Positions 22,001-32,961 of a DNA stretch of 64,000 nucleotides are shown one piece after another. The notes under the pieces were generated by a model. The model searched no databases. It was not told the DNA's origin and was given only the letters and a program-made list of their open reading frames with translations. Source of the DNA: Geosiphon pyriformis (lineage: Eukaryota; Glomeromycota; Glomeromycetes; Archaeosporales; Geosiphonaceae); assembly GCA_016748015.1 (NCBI GenBank), contig JAAOMT010000512.1, forward strand, positions 202,263-266,262, written 5' to 3'. How positions within the stretch are numbered: position 1 is the stretch's first letter; each line of letters begins with the position of its first letter. Position numbers and translations under genes: made by a program.

Positions 22001-22965
22001 ATACTGTCAAAACCTTTGAACCACTTTTTCTTGAAAGTTTCACTTGCTGAAAGAATTATAATTTTGCAAATAATGTCCCACATTGCATTCAAATCTGAAA
22101 ATTTCCCAGCTGCCACAAATGTATTTGAGAACATAGAGGCATTGGCAGTCATATCATCCCTGAACTCAGCCCACTTTAATTCATTCGCATCCTTGACATC
22201 AAACTTTCAGCAATCTTTGTTGGCCTGCTTATGTATTGAAGAAAGCCTTGTGTCTAACAAACCACCCAGACTCACAGAAACAAAAACAGCCTTATGATCA
22301 GTATTAAAAAAATCATCAACATCTAACATGTCACAATCCATGATTGCATTAACCAAGTTAGAAGAAAGAAACACATAATCAATTGTCTTAGCAACACCAC
22401 AAGAATTGCACCAAGTTGGTAACTTATCAAGAGAACTCCCACCCAAAGAGTTGACCAAACCCAAATCAAAGCACTTCTTGAAACTGGCACACTTGTGAGA
22501 TCTGTTTTTATTGAAGTTACTACTGAAAATAACGAAAGAAAATTTATTCACAGCTCTAGTGATAAGAAAATTAATTTCATCAGCCTGAGAAAAACAAACT
22601 GTCAAAGAAGCACCAGCATACAGCTCCAAAATGGAAACAGAGAGTCTGTTCCTGAAAAGCAATTTTACTAACAGGAGCCGACTGGGCACCTCTAGAACCT
22701 TGCACACATGTTTTGCCAGAGATGAGTCCATAATAATTGCAACACCAGAACCCATGTGACCAGAATCCAGACCAGAAGTAAAAACACGAACACCAGCAAA
22801 CCTATCCACAATTCAGAGGCAGATTTTTCCCTTCAATTTTGTTTCAGTAACAACAAAAATCAGATTATTTATATCATTATGCCAACATACAATGTCCACC
22901 TGTTTTGCACAATTGTTCATTCCTCTAACATTGCACGTAGCAACCTTTCAAGTAAACTCACTTAT
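19070..22965 (-). pseudogene. LINE2 ORF2, endonuclease, RT and most of RNase H
   Basis: Starts at the overlap with ORF1 (codon ATA at 22965-22963, ATG expected). Endonuclease motifs: KVATCNVRGM, SSNFNKNRS (about 22510), TWCNSCGVAKTIDYV (about 22400), NTDHKAVFVSV (about 22290). RT: WRKAWVLMIPKPYKWEGV (about 21280), LDQGEVFSPLFWHIFYD (about 20830), AFVDDTIWVG (FVDD at 20650-20661), YLGIFLFYNG. RNase H: VYMDGSLNGLNT, ELQAIALALECVPSS, DSQVALDA, VKGHSDISGNKHVDELA. Stops replacing Trp are at 20248, 20977, 21367, 21517, 22207, 22813 and 22948 (lowest coordinate of each codon). The ORF is cut at 19073 by Gypsy-A. Confidence 0.8.
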
Positions 22966-24998
22966 TGAGAAGAGGGTTGTGGAAGTGTACCAGCAGCCAG
23001 AACCAGACTGTCAAAACAAACAGACAAACTCAGCACTGAAGCAGCAAGGCCTTCCAACATATTTTCCAACTTGACAACATGGGGGAACATGGAAAAATTC
23101 TTCACAGTATAAGTAGCAGTAACAATAGCAGCAGCAGTCTTATCACAAGTGGACTCACCCAAACCCACTCCCATCACTATATCCTTCCCTTGATTCTGTG
23201 ATAGGGGGGGTCACTGACAGCTAACATCCAGGGCTAGGCTGGAAAACTGCTGACACAAGTGACTCCAACCTCTTAGCCAACTTACCAATCTGTCCCACAA
23301 GGCTGACAAGACTGCTTTCAATGCTGACCAACCATTTTTCCAAATCATTCACAACAGAAGGAAGAGGTTTACTATTATCAATAGAACCAGAAGAAGGAAT
23401 CTGTCAATGAGAAGAAACACCAGGAAGAGCACCAATCACTGATGCCCAAGTTCTTTCACCAAACAAGGCCAGGTAAGAAACAGGAGCTGATTTCTTTTTA
23501 TAAATTACAGCCAGACAAACACAATTTTGATCAGAAACCACTCATCTCCCATGAACTCCAGAACTCCCACCCACAGAGCAGTTGGCAGTAATATGACCAA
23601 AATGTGTACACTGTGTGCAATATGCTAAGCAAAAACCAGCCCAGCACAAATTCATATTCTTGAAAACTGGAATCAAATCAACAGCAGCCAACTTGGACGT
23701 TTTATTCTCAAAACAGATTACAGCACACTGATCATAAACATACAAGGAAGGATTACGACCAATAAAATAAGTCTTCCCACCATATGATTCAAGTAAACCA
23801 GAGAGATCATGAGCTGTAGTTCCAACAGATAAGGTATACAACAATGCCTGATGTTGATCCCTCGATACCCACATTTGTTTATTACCAATTGCCTTTGCCA
23901 CACGAACAGAATCTTTTCTCACAAGCACAGATCATCTAACTACAACCAAATCAGCCATCTCAAATGATTCATATTCCACCAGGGTCTTTTGCCAAAGACT
24001 AACAAGCTGCAACTTAACAGAAACAATCTTACTAAACTTGGAAAACACTGCCTCAATCACTAATCTGGGAAGATTTACTGGAATCTCCTTGACAATTATC
24101 TCCTGATCTATATGGCTGTTTACTTTTCTGAGATCAGTGTTGACAACAACTTTCTTATTGATCACATTAATTTGGCCTTATTTAAACTAAATTCACTTGT
24201 GAAAATCAATCTTATGATTCCAGGAAATTTTGAGGGAGTCAAAGCACCCCCAAAGCCATCAATCTGATAAAAAATTTTTTTTAAAAAAATCAACTTCTCA
24301 CTGATAGATTTGCCAGATACAGCAGAATGCTCAACATTCAAAGCAAAAGACTTGGTTGAATCAAAGCTATGAGTCTTCGAGGCACATGACTTAGCCAGTG
24401 GTAATTGATTGGATCCATTAAACATACGAGAAGGAAGCTCCAAAACATTATCAGTATTACTCGCATTATTGAAAGAAGATTTCTTCGGTGGCTGCCCCAA
24501 AACATACATTCTCATTCAAGTTTTTTTTGGAGTTGTATTGTCCACCATATCATCTGCTTTGGAGTCGTTGGAATCCACGTAACTCATCTCTTCAGCCACC
24601 ATGTTATTCATGTTTTCAATATCAGACACCCCACTAATACTAGCATTCTCGTTTTTCACTTTGCTACCCCAAGACACCTTGCATTCCATACTGCCAGCTT
24701 GTAAGACGTCGATAGGAATAGGACCAGCTGATGAGTTCACAGTATTATTGGAAGTCCTAGGAGTCTTAGGTTTCTTGTATGAAAGGCCATGAGAGTACAC
24801 ACTCTTAATACAAGCTTTCTTTTTATTATTAGACTGGGTCCTCAACTTAGCCAAAACGGAACTAGAACTACCAGCAGATAAGCTTACTAAATCTATCACG
24901 ATAAAGGAATATGTAAGAATAGAAATAACTGCAAAAACTAAAGATGAGAAATAAAGGGGAAAAGCTATTTCTTTCAGTAAACTTCTTGCTCTTGTCAT
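22962..24998 (-). pseudogene. LINE2 ORF1 (RRM-like plus CCHC)
   Basis: Begins MTRARSLLKEIAFPLYF at 24998. It has a basic stretch KKKACIKSVYSHGLSYKK shared with LINE3 and an acidic, Ser-rich region. The RRM-like part (EIPVNLPRLVIEAVFSKFSK, LVSLWQKTLVEYE) is followed by VLVRKDSVRVA and the knuckle CTQCTHFGHITANC (near 23610-23570), in which all four ligands are intact. Breaks: TGA near 24516, a frameshift near 24165, TGA at 23932-23934 replacing the Trp of KWSVL, and stops near 23540 and 23400. ORF1 ends CAA-TAA at 22962-22967, overlapping the first codon of ORF2. Confidence 0.75.
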
Positions 24999-25471
24999 GA
25001 TCAGAGGATCGACAAGAGAAAAAAGATCCTCAATAACTTTTATAATATTATTGAAAATTTTAATATTAATTTTAAAACTATATGATTAATTTAGTTTTAA
25101 AAATAGTTTTTAAAACAAAAACTTTTTTTAATTTAAAAAAATTTAATGTTGTTTTATAATTACAAAAAAACTTTTTTTGTTTTTTGCTTATTTATATATA
25201 TAATATATACTATTTTATTTTTTAATTTATTTGTTCAAAAATTAGTAATTGTTCTTAATATTAGTTTAATATATATTTAATAAAAAAATTAATAAAAATA
25301 TTAATTTTGATTTTAAAAATATGTTGTAAAAAATAAGATAAAACAATTTAATAAAAAAGTTAAAACTTTAATATTAATAGCAATATAATTTTAAATAAAT
25401 TTATAGTATTTAATAAAAAATATAATAATAAAACAAATAAAACTAATATAATAAAAAAAAAACTTTTTTTT

Positions 25472-26098
25472 TATTTTTTATTTTTATGATCACAATTAAA
25501 CAAAGAGTAAAAAAGTTTTAAACATTATTTTTTTTATAGTAACTAATAAAATTTCAATAAAAAAAAGTTTTTTTATTATCAAAGCAGCTAAACAAAATAT
25601 TTTAACAATATTTTTTTTAAATATTAATAGTAAAAAACTGTTTTTAGTAAATTTTAAAGCATTTTTTTTATTTTTTGGTTAATAATTTTTTTTCAGTTAA
25701 GATTTTTTTTAAGAAACACATAAATTAATTTTAGTATTGTTTTTATTTTTTCTAAAAGCCCAAAAATATTTAACAACAAGTAATTAATAAATTGGTTTTC
25801 TCTATTATTATTACTAATACTATTATTACTTTTTTGCAAATAACCAAAAAAACAGCAGTTGTTTGTGTCTACTATTGTTATACTAAATTTTTTGGTAGTT
25901 TTAGATAAAATCTTGGATAAAATTTTTTTAGTAACAATTAGTTTTTTTTAATGTAAATAATAACAACAATAATATATTTTTTAAGATAAATCAAGATTAA
26001 TTATTAATTATATTGTTAAATATAATGTTTTTTAATAAAGTATTATTAGTTTTAAAAACAAAACAATTTATTAAATTACTTAATTTTAAAATTTAAAC
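25472..26098 (+). repeat. 627-bp direct duplicate, left copy (abuts N-gap)
   Basis: Begins TATTTTTTATTTTTATGATC and runs to the last base before the gap. The right copy, 26119-26745, has the same length and reads identical wherever I compared it. An exact duplicate touching both sides of a short N-run is the mark of an unmerged contig overlap rather than a biological repeat. Confidence 0.8.
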
Positions 26099-26118
26099 NN
26101 NNNNNNNNNNNNNNNNNN
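26099..26118. other. Assembly gap (20 N)
   Basis: Fixed-size run of 20 N between the two copies of the 627-bp duplicate. A gap of the same size occurs at 57922-57941 in the same kind of context. Confidence 0.95.
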
Positions 26119-26745
26119 TATTTTTTATTTTTATGATCACAATTAAACAAAGAGTAAAAAAGTTTTAAACATTATTTTTTTTATAGTAACTAATAAAATT
26201 TCAATAAAAAAAAGTTTTTTTATTATCAAAGCAGCTAAACAAAATATTTTAACAATATTTTTTTTAAATATTAATAGTAAAAAACTGTTTTTAGTAAATT
26301 TTAAAGCATTTTTTTTATTTTTTGGTTAATAATTTTTTTTCAGTTAAGATTTTTTTTAAGAAACACATAAATTAATTTTAGTATTGTTTTTATTTTTTCT
26401 AAAAGCCCAAAAATATTTAACAACAAGTAATTAATAAATTGGTTTTCTCTATTATTATTACTAATACTATTATTACTTTTTTGCAAATAACCAAAAAAAC
26501 AGCAGTTGTTTGTGTCTACTATTGTTATACTAAATTTTTTGGTAGTTTTAGATAAAATCTTGGATAAAATTTTTTTAGTAACAATTAGTTTTTTTTAATG
26601 TAAATAATAACAACAATAATATATTTTTTAAGATAAATCAAGATTAATTATTAATTATATTGTTAAATATAATGTTTTTTAATAAAGTATTATTAGTTTT
26701 AAAAACAAAACAATTTATTAAATTACTTAATTTTAAAATTTAAAC
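26119..26745 (+). repeat. 627-bp direct duplicate, right copy
   Basis: Starts at the first base after the gap and ends at TTTAAAC (26745), where the left copy is cut by the gap. Sequence continues beyond it into the remnant at 26864. If the copies are one locus, the window is about 647 bp too long here. Confidence 0.8.
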
Positions 26746-26863
26746 CAATCAAATAGAAACTAAATTAATTTTTGCTTCTTTGTTTTTTGGTACTGTTTAT
26801 AATAGTACTTAAAAAACAATTTTTAGTTATTAAAAATTTTCTAAGTAACTAATCTTTATTTTA

Positions 26864-27820
26864 GTGTTTAATATTATTTTTAAAATTAAATTGGTTTTAA
26901 TAAATTTTTTGTTTTATCTGTTGTCTAATTTTGTTGTACTTAAGTTAGTTTTTAAAGACAATATTAAGTTGCTTTATATAAACTTTGTTTCCAAAAAATT
27001 TTTGGTTGCTATTGTTAAAGTTTTTATTAGTAATTTTTTTTTAACCATATTTAAGATTGTAAAATTTTTTGTAATGGCTTTTGGTTTTTTTTTTTTATCT
27101 CTGTTGTATTTTGTAATATTTTTTTTAACATATTTTTTAATAATATTAAATATGTTCTTAGCATTTTTAGTGTTATTATTTTTGTTAAATTAAAACTTAT
27201 TAACTTATAGCAATATATTATTGTTAATTTTAAGAACTTTTTTTTTGCTGCTGCTGCTTTTAATAACTAGTTTGTACTATTAAAAAAGAATAACATTTAA
27301 AATTTTCTTTTTATTTAATTAAAAAAAAGTTATTACTTTTCATATTTTTTTTAATGCCAAATTAATTAATCTTTCTTTTAGTTATACTGCTTTTGAAATT
27401 AATAATATAGTTTTTTAAATTAGTAATTGTATTTGTTTTATTTTTTATTTTTTTAATTTATATTGTTGTTAATATTTTGCTGTTATTATATTTAAGTTTT
27501 ATGAAATATTAAAGCTTGCTATAATAAAAACTGGGATTTTATACAAGTATTATATCTAATAAAAAACTTCTAAATACTATTACTGTTACAAATATTAAAG
27601 TTTGAATTATTTGTTTATTGATTATAAAGTGTCTTTACCTATTTTTTTTAAGTTGTTTTCTAAGTTTGTTGTTAATTTTAGATTTTTTGTGTTCTTTTTT
27701 ATTAATAAAAAATTTTATGCTAAGACTTCTGCTTTTTTGGCTTCTTTTTTTGCTGTTTTTTTAGTTTTATTTTTTGCTAATTTTTTAGTTAAATTCAAAT
27801 TAAATTTCTTAAAATCTTAA
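26864..27820 (+). pseudogene. AT-decayed remnant resembling a LINE ORF1
   Basis: An open stretch 26864-27193 contains KDNIKLLYINFVSKKFLVAI, and 27602-27820 contains FYAKTSAFLASFFAVF then FFANFL. The second piece parallels the ORF1 C-terminal motif of LINE-D (IYAKCSALIAHPVLFDSVFW, then ANIV) in order and spacing, with Ser/Pro/Ala positions turned to Phe/Leu/Val as expected from C-to-T decay. The first resembles, from memory only, RRM-type ORF1 proteins of mycorrhizal fungi. The spacing suits one ORF1. Inference from degraded sequence; not a functional gene. Confidence 0.4.
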
Positions 27821-28320
27821 ATCTTCAGTTAAGTCACTTTAATAAGATCTGTTATTAAGCTTATTAATTTTTTGGTTATTTTAATTATCTGTTTTTTGAA
27901 TAAAAAAAAATTTGCTTGTTATAAAATTTGCTGTTAATAATTTTTCTAATTTCTTAATTGGTAGTTTTAAAAACTTTGTATGTTTTAAATTTAAAATTGA
28001 CTTTAATAGAATAGATTATAATAAAATACTAACTACAGAGTTTTTTTTATTAAGTAAAAATACTATTAAGTATGTTATTGCTTTGTAATATATGTTAAGT
28101 GTTAAAACTAAAAATAATATTAAAACAATTAAATTGTTTTTTTTTTTTTTTTACATTTATTGAGTAAAATCCAAATGCAGTCTAGAACTATACATTATAC
28201 AAATAATTTAAACTAGGTGCAAATCATGTTTTTTCTACATGTGACTAGCCACTCAGACCAATTAGAACGACACTATTCACTTATATACACAGAGATCACA
28301 TTACTGATATCTAAGAGAAA

Positions 28321-31300
28321 CTAACGAGACTTACATAATCCAAAACTAACACCATATGCATTGGTAGTACTCAGTAATCTAACCACACCAGCCGAAAGCA
28401 TCAAAGGAAGACCAGAGACCAAGATAGAAATGGAGCCATCATGTGGAATCAGTCCATTCTTTTCCATAAAAGCCTGATGTTTGGCCTGAACCAGCCAAAA
28501 GCCTTCCTGGAAAGCAACACACAATTCACATACAAAATTCACTATATTTAAACTTGCAACTTCGGGATCCTTAAAGACAGAAACTGACTCATTAAACCAC
28601 CCACTGAATACAAAGCCCTTATACAAAACAGCACAAATATCCACATTAGCAGCACAATCAAATAGTAACTGAGACACACATAAAGAAAAACGAAATAACC
28701 CAGAGCACATCTCCCAAGCAGAAGCATGAGTATCTATTAACCAAACACGATCAACAACATCAAACAGACAAGAAAAAACATGATCTGAGACTTCAACATC
28801 TTCACAAAACAAACACACCACATTGGAATAAAGTCTACTATAAAGACACTTACACACAGCAACTGGAAGCCGATGATATAAAGCCTTTATGAAATAAGAA
28901 CGAAGACCAGCAGTCTGCATATTAGTAAAGCCAGCAGCCAAGTGGGAATCCAGATGCCAAACCAATGACAACCTGAGCCAATCAATATCAGCATGCAGAC
29001 TGGTTGCCATAACATGGGAACCAGAACCAATCTCCCAACGCACATGATGAATAGAATGGAAAATGTCATGAACAAAATGTCTAGAATTACCAGAAATCAC
29101 AATATTACCAGCCTTCAAAAATTGTTTACTGATCGAATGAGACAAGCGCCAGCCAAATGAAGCTGCAGCCTTAGCAAACATATTGGCACATTTATTACCC
29201 AAGACACCAGAGTGACCTCTAACTTTAATCCAATTAACCCTTAAATTTTTCTGATGAATGACATTCACTATGTGGTGACATTCAATCCAATAACAATTTC
29301 TGAAGTCAGAACCAAGCAACAAAGACTCAGATCTACATGCATCCAAAGCTGCCTGGCTGTCCGAAAACAGATCAATCGAACGAGAGGGTGGAATGCACTC
29401 TAGAACCAAAGCAATCACCTGCAATTCTGCTATTATAGAAGACATCAAGCCAGATATCTCAACACCCAAACCCAAATTCACATCTTCAAAATAAGCAGCA
29501 GCACCAGCTTTCATATTAACAGTCCCCAAGCCACTCAGAGAACTGTCCGTAAACACAGAAAGATGAGTAGCATCAACACACAACAAACTATTACTAATGA
29601 CACCAAACTTATGAGATTGCAAAATACCAGAAGAAGTACAAATGGTCTTAAGTAGCAAGTCATCAAGAGAAGGTACCACGCCATCTAAAAAATGAGTAGA
29701 AGCTTCAAACCAAGCAGGAACTGGGCCGCGAGAGTCCAATTGCTTCCACCTTTTAAAGGTTTTCCAATTAAAATTAACATCATTCCAGTCACGTAGTTGC
29801 TCTACAAAAGCAATACCATAGCAGTGGAGAGAAGAAACACACTTATGGAAACAAGGTTCATCAAGAACAAGGAACATGGGCATGTCACCACAAAAACAAA
29901 AGACACTTGCCAAAGAGTTGCCCAGGGACAAATCACAATCATTAAAAACACAGACAACACCTGCCAAAAAATTGTTCAAAAGATTGACCCCAATATGGAC
30001 CAGAAACTGCAAAGAGTGGAGAGGATGCCAACTAAGAACCTGGAGATTATAAGACCTGTGAGAGAACAAACGGCCTAGAATACCAACAGAATTCGCAAAG
30101 AAAACAATGGAAGCTGACTTGCTTTCTGCTTGAACCTGTTCAAAAGTTTTTAAACCATATAAAAAGAGATGATGAAGTACATCACTGGAGAAATCAAGTG
30201 GAAGGCCAAACTTAGACTTCAATCTCTTGCAAATTAAAGCATCCCACTTATTACACACATTCAGAGGAATGAAGCTGAACTGTGTCTTGTAACAAATAAT
30301 TGACAAAAGAATGGCAGACACCAAATACACAAACTGCTTATCCGATATTGCCTTCCATAGAACAAGATTTGCAAAAAACCGCACATCTGAATAAGCTTTG
30401 ACCAAGCTAGGCTTTGACAAGCCTTCGGTCAACAAAAAAATACCCAGATAACAATAAGATTTCCTCTTTTTGGCAATAGAAATAGGTAACCCACTAATAG
30501 TCAGGTAAGAGTTTATAATCCGACAATTGATAGGAATAGCCACCGTCTTGTCATTGTTTACAGCAATATCATTGAACCTTAAAAATTCACTAGCTATGTC
30601 AAGAATGTATTGTGTAGCAGCCTGGCTGCTACCAACTCAAATAGTGTCATCAATAAAAGCCCCAGCAGCAAAAAACGAAGTCAATCCAGCCTGAGGGTCC
30701 ACTTGGCCAGTTTTGGAAATGAAATAAGAGTTCAATTTATAGCCATACACACCTTCTTGCCTCTTGACCTTACACAAAAGCAAATCATAGAAAATGCGCC
30801 ACAGAAGGGGCAAGAAAACTTTGCCTTGGTCCAATCCATTATGAACATGATACCCATTAGTTAAACCAAAATCTGTTATTAACCTGTTAACACGACTATT
30901 GTGAATACCACCAAAAAATCTAATGAACCTGTCACACATCTTAATCCTAATTAGACTTCTCCTGAGATGTTTCCAACCAACTGAGTCATAAACCTTATGC
31001 ATGTCCTGTAAAACCAGCCAAAGTTCTCTGTTCTTCTCCAGGGCATTCTCAATAACAGCACCAACAGCAAAAATAGGGAACTGAGTCATTGTACCTTTTA
31101 AAACTGAAAAATTGTCTCCACAAAGAACATTGAAAGTACTACAAGCTGAAGAAATTCTATCAGAGAAAACTTTGGAAAGAATCTTGTGGACCATTTCTAT
31201 CAGAACAATAGGACGCATATTCGTAAGAACCTCTTCCCACTCATATGATTTGGGAATCATAGACACCCAAGTCTCTTTCCAAGGTCCAGGAACCAATTTA

Positions 31301-32961
31301 CTGACCAAACAAGCATTCAAGAACACTAAAAGCATGTCCAAGACTGACTTATCACAGTGTTTTCATAATTTGTTAGAAATGCCAAACAGACCCGCAGCTT
31401 TCCCACCAGGAAGATCCATAACAATGGCAAACATCTTATCAAAACTAATCGAATACATGACACCAGAAAAGGTACTATCAAACACATAATCCAAAGGCCA
31501 GTACTGGTGAGCCCATTTATCAAAAATATCTGAAACCACCTCACGTTTTCTGGTCCACCCCTCCATGATTACATCCACCCCAAATTTAACCAAACCAGAC
31601 TCCAAAATCAACTTGTCATCTATGACCAGATGATCTAAAACTATCTTGCAAAAAAGACACTCCAACACACTTTTGATTGTACAACCCTTGTCCAATTCAA
31701 AACTTTTCATTCTCTTATTAATAGCCAGCTTGATACAAGAATTCTCAGCATGCTTGAATTCCAACAACTTGAAAGTACAATATGCTTTCCTTGTTTTGGC
31801 CAGCGCAGAATAGATAACATCAAAACCAAAACTCTCAAGAAAGAGAGACTTAACTGTTGAAGCGCCAATGACATTGAGCCTGTTCCACACCTCCAACAAA
31901 GAAGCAAAATCATTACTAGAAACCAAATACGAAGCTTTAACTAACTTGAAAACCAGCAGTTCCAACTTATGAGACCTAGACAATTCCTTGGTAAAAACAA
32001 CATTGAAATCCTTGAACCAACTTTTTATAAACAAACCCTCCACTGAAAGAACCATAATCTTACAAACAATGTCCTACATAGCATCCAAATCTGAAAACCT
32101 TACAGCAACACCAAACGCATCCAAAACCATAGAAGCATTGGCAGCCATGACATTCTTGAATCCCAACCATTTTGCTTCATCGGCATTTTTGATGTTAAAT
32201 TTCCACTGGTCTCAATTTGTTTGCTTGCAAATAGAACACAACTGATTATCCAAAAGTCTACTCAGGCCCATAGATACCAACACAGTCTTATGGTCTGTGT
32301 CAAAAAATTCACCAACATCCAAAACACCATGATAAACCAATGCACCAACCAGATTCAAAGAGACAAACATGTAATTAATAGTCTTCATGATGCCTCTAAA
32401 ATTCGCCCATATGGGCATTTTAGTCTCCGGACACCCAGCCAGAGAATTAATCAACCCTAAATCCATGCACTTCTTAAAACTTGCACATTTTCTAGACCCA
32501 TCTTCATTAAAATCACCACAGAGGATGATGAAAGAAGACTCATTAACAGCCTTTGCAATGAGTAAGTTGATTTTTCCAGCCTAAAAAAATTGAACTGCCA
32601 ACAAAGCACTAGCATATAGCCTCAAAATAGACACTGAAAATTTATTTTTAAAAAGCAATTTAATGGAAAGAAGCTGACCAGGCACCTCAGAGACCTTGCA
32701 CACATGCCTTGCCAAAGAAGAATTCATGACGATTACAACACCAGCACCCAGATGACCAGAATCTAGACCAGTAGTAAACACCTGAACATTATTAAATTTG
32801 TTGGTTAACCAAGGGCAAACCTTTTCTTTAAGTTTTGACTCAGTAAAAATAGAAATAAGATTGTTCATGTTTTTGTGCCAGCAAATAACATCATTCTGTT
32901 TAGCAGAATTGTTCATTCCCCTAATATTACATGTAGTAATCTTTCAGATAAGATCACTTAT
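28321..32961 (-). pseudogene. LINE3 ORF2 (endonuclease, RT, RNase H, zinc finger)
   Basis: Endonuclease: PWLTNKFNNVQVFTTGLDSG, NTDH-type DTDHKTVLVSM (about 32300). RT: WKETWVSMIPKSYEWEEVL (about 31270), LQDMHKVYDSVGWKHL (about 31000), LDQGKVFLPLLWRIFYD, AFIDDTI (FIDD at 30646-30657). From 30636 the frame is open to 28321: YLGIFLLTEGLSKPS, RNase H with VFTDSSLSGLGT (about 29550), ELQVIALVLECIPPS, DSQAALDACRS, VRGHSGVLGNKCAN (the last Asp position is Asn), and the finger CLFCEDVEVSDHVFSC (about 28800). Stops: TGA 30637, 31363 and 32944 and TAG 32074 at Trp positions, TAG about 32582 (Gln), TGA about 32216. It begins at ATA (32961-32959) where ATG is expected. Confidence 0.85.

Larger units (their letters stand above)
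8340..25040 (-). mobile_element. LINE2: APE-type LINE, carries Gypsy-A inside and is cut by LINE1 at its 3' end
   Basis: Runs from about 25040 (5' end) leftward; the body is 25040-19070 and 9244-8342, with the last ~40 bp displaced to 1508-1548. Gypsy-A (9245-19069) interrupts the RNase H part of ORF2. Joining 19070 to 9240 after dropping one TCAC target copy gives an unbroken match to LINE3 (HFVCDVFWSI against HFVHDIFHSI). The 3' UTR (8350-8446) closely matches that of LINE3, so LINE2 and LINE3 are one subfamily, distinct from LINE1/LINE-D. It carries many Trp-to-stop and Gln-to-stop changes and is certainly inactive. The exact 5' end is approximate. Confidence 0.85.
25041..28136. other. AT-rich block between LINE2 and LINE3
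   Basis: Extremely AT-rich sequence with long homopolymer runs. It contains a 20-N gap (26099-26118) with a 627-bp duplicate on either side and a plus-strand remnant that resembles decayed LINE ORF1 (26864-27820). The core, from about 25480, is repeated in diverged form at 62.9-64.0 kb. Apparent hydrophobic ORFs here follow from Phe/Leu/Ile/Lys/Asn codon enrichment and should not be read as membrane proteins. No RNA gene seen. Confidence 0.6.

Noticed and set aside
26864-27193. Multi-pass membrane protein
   Set aside because: Phe/Leu/Ile richness follows from extreme AT content; no conserved family features, and the block repeats in decayed form at 63.65 kb.
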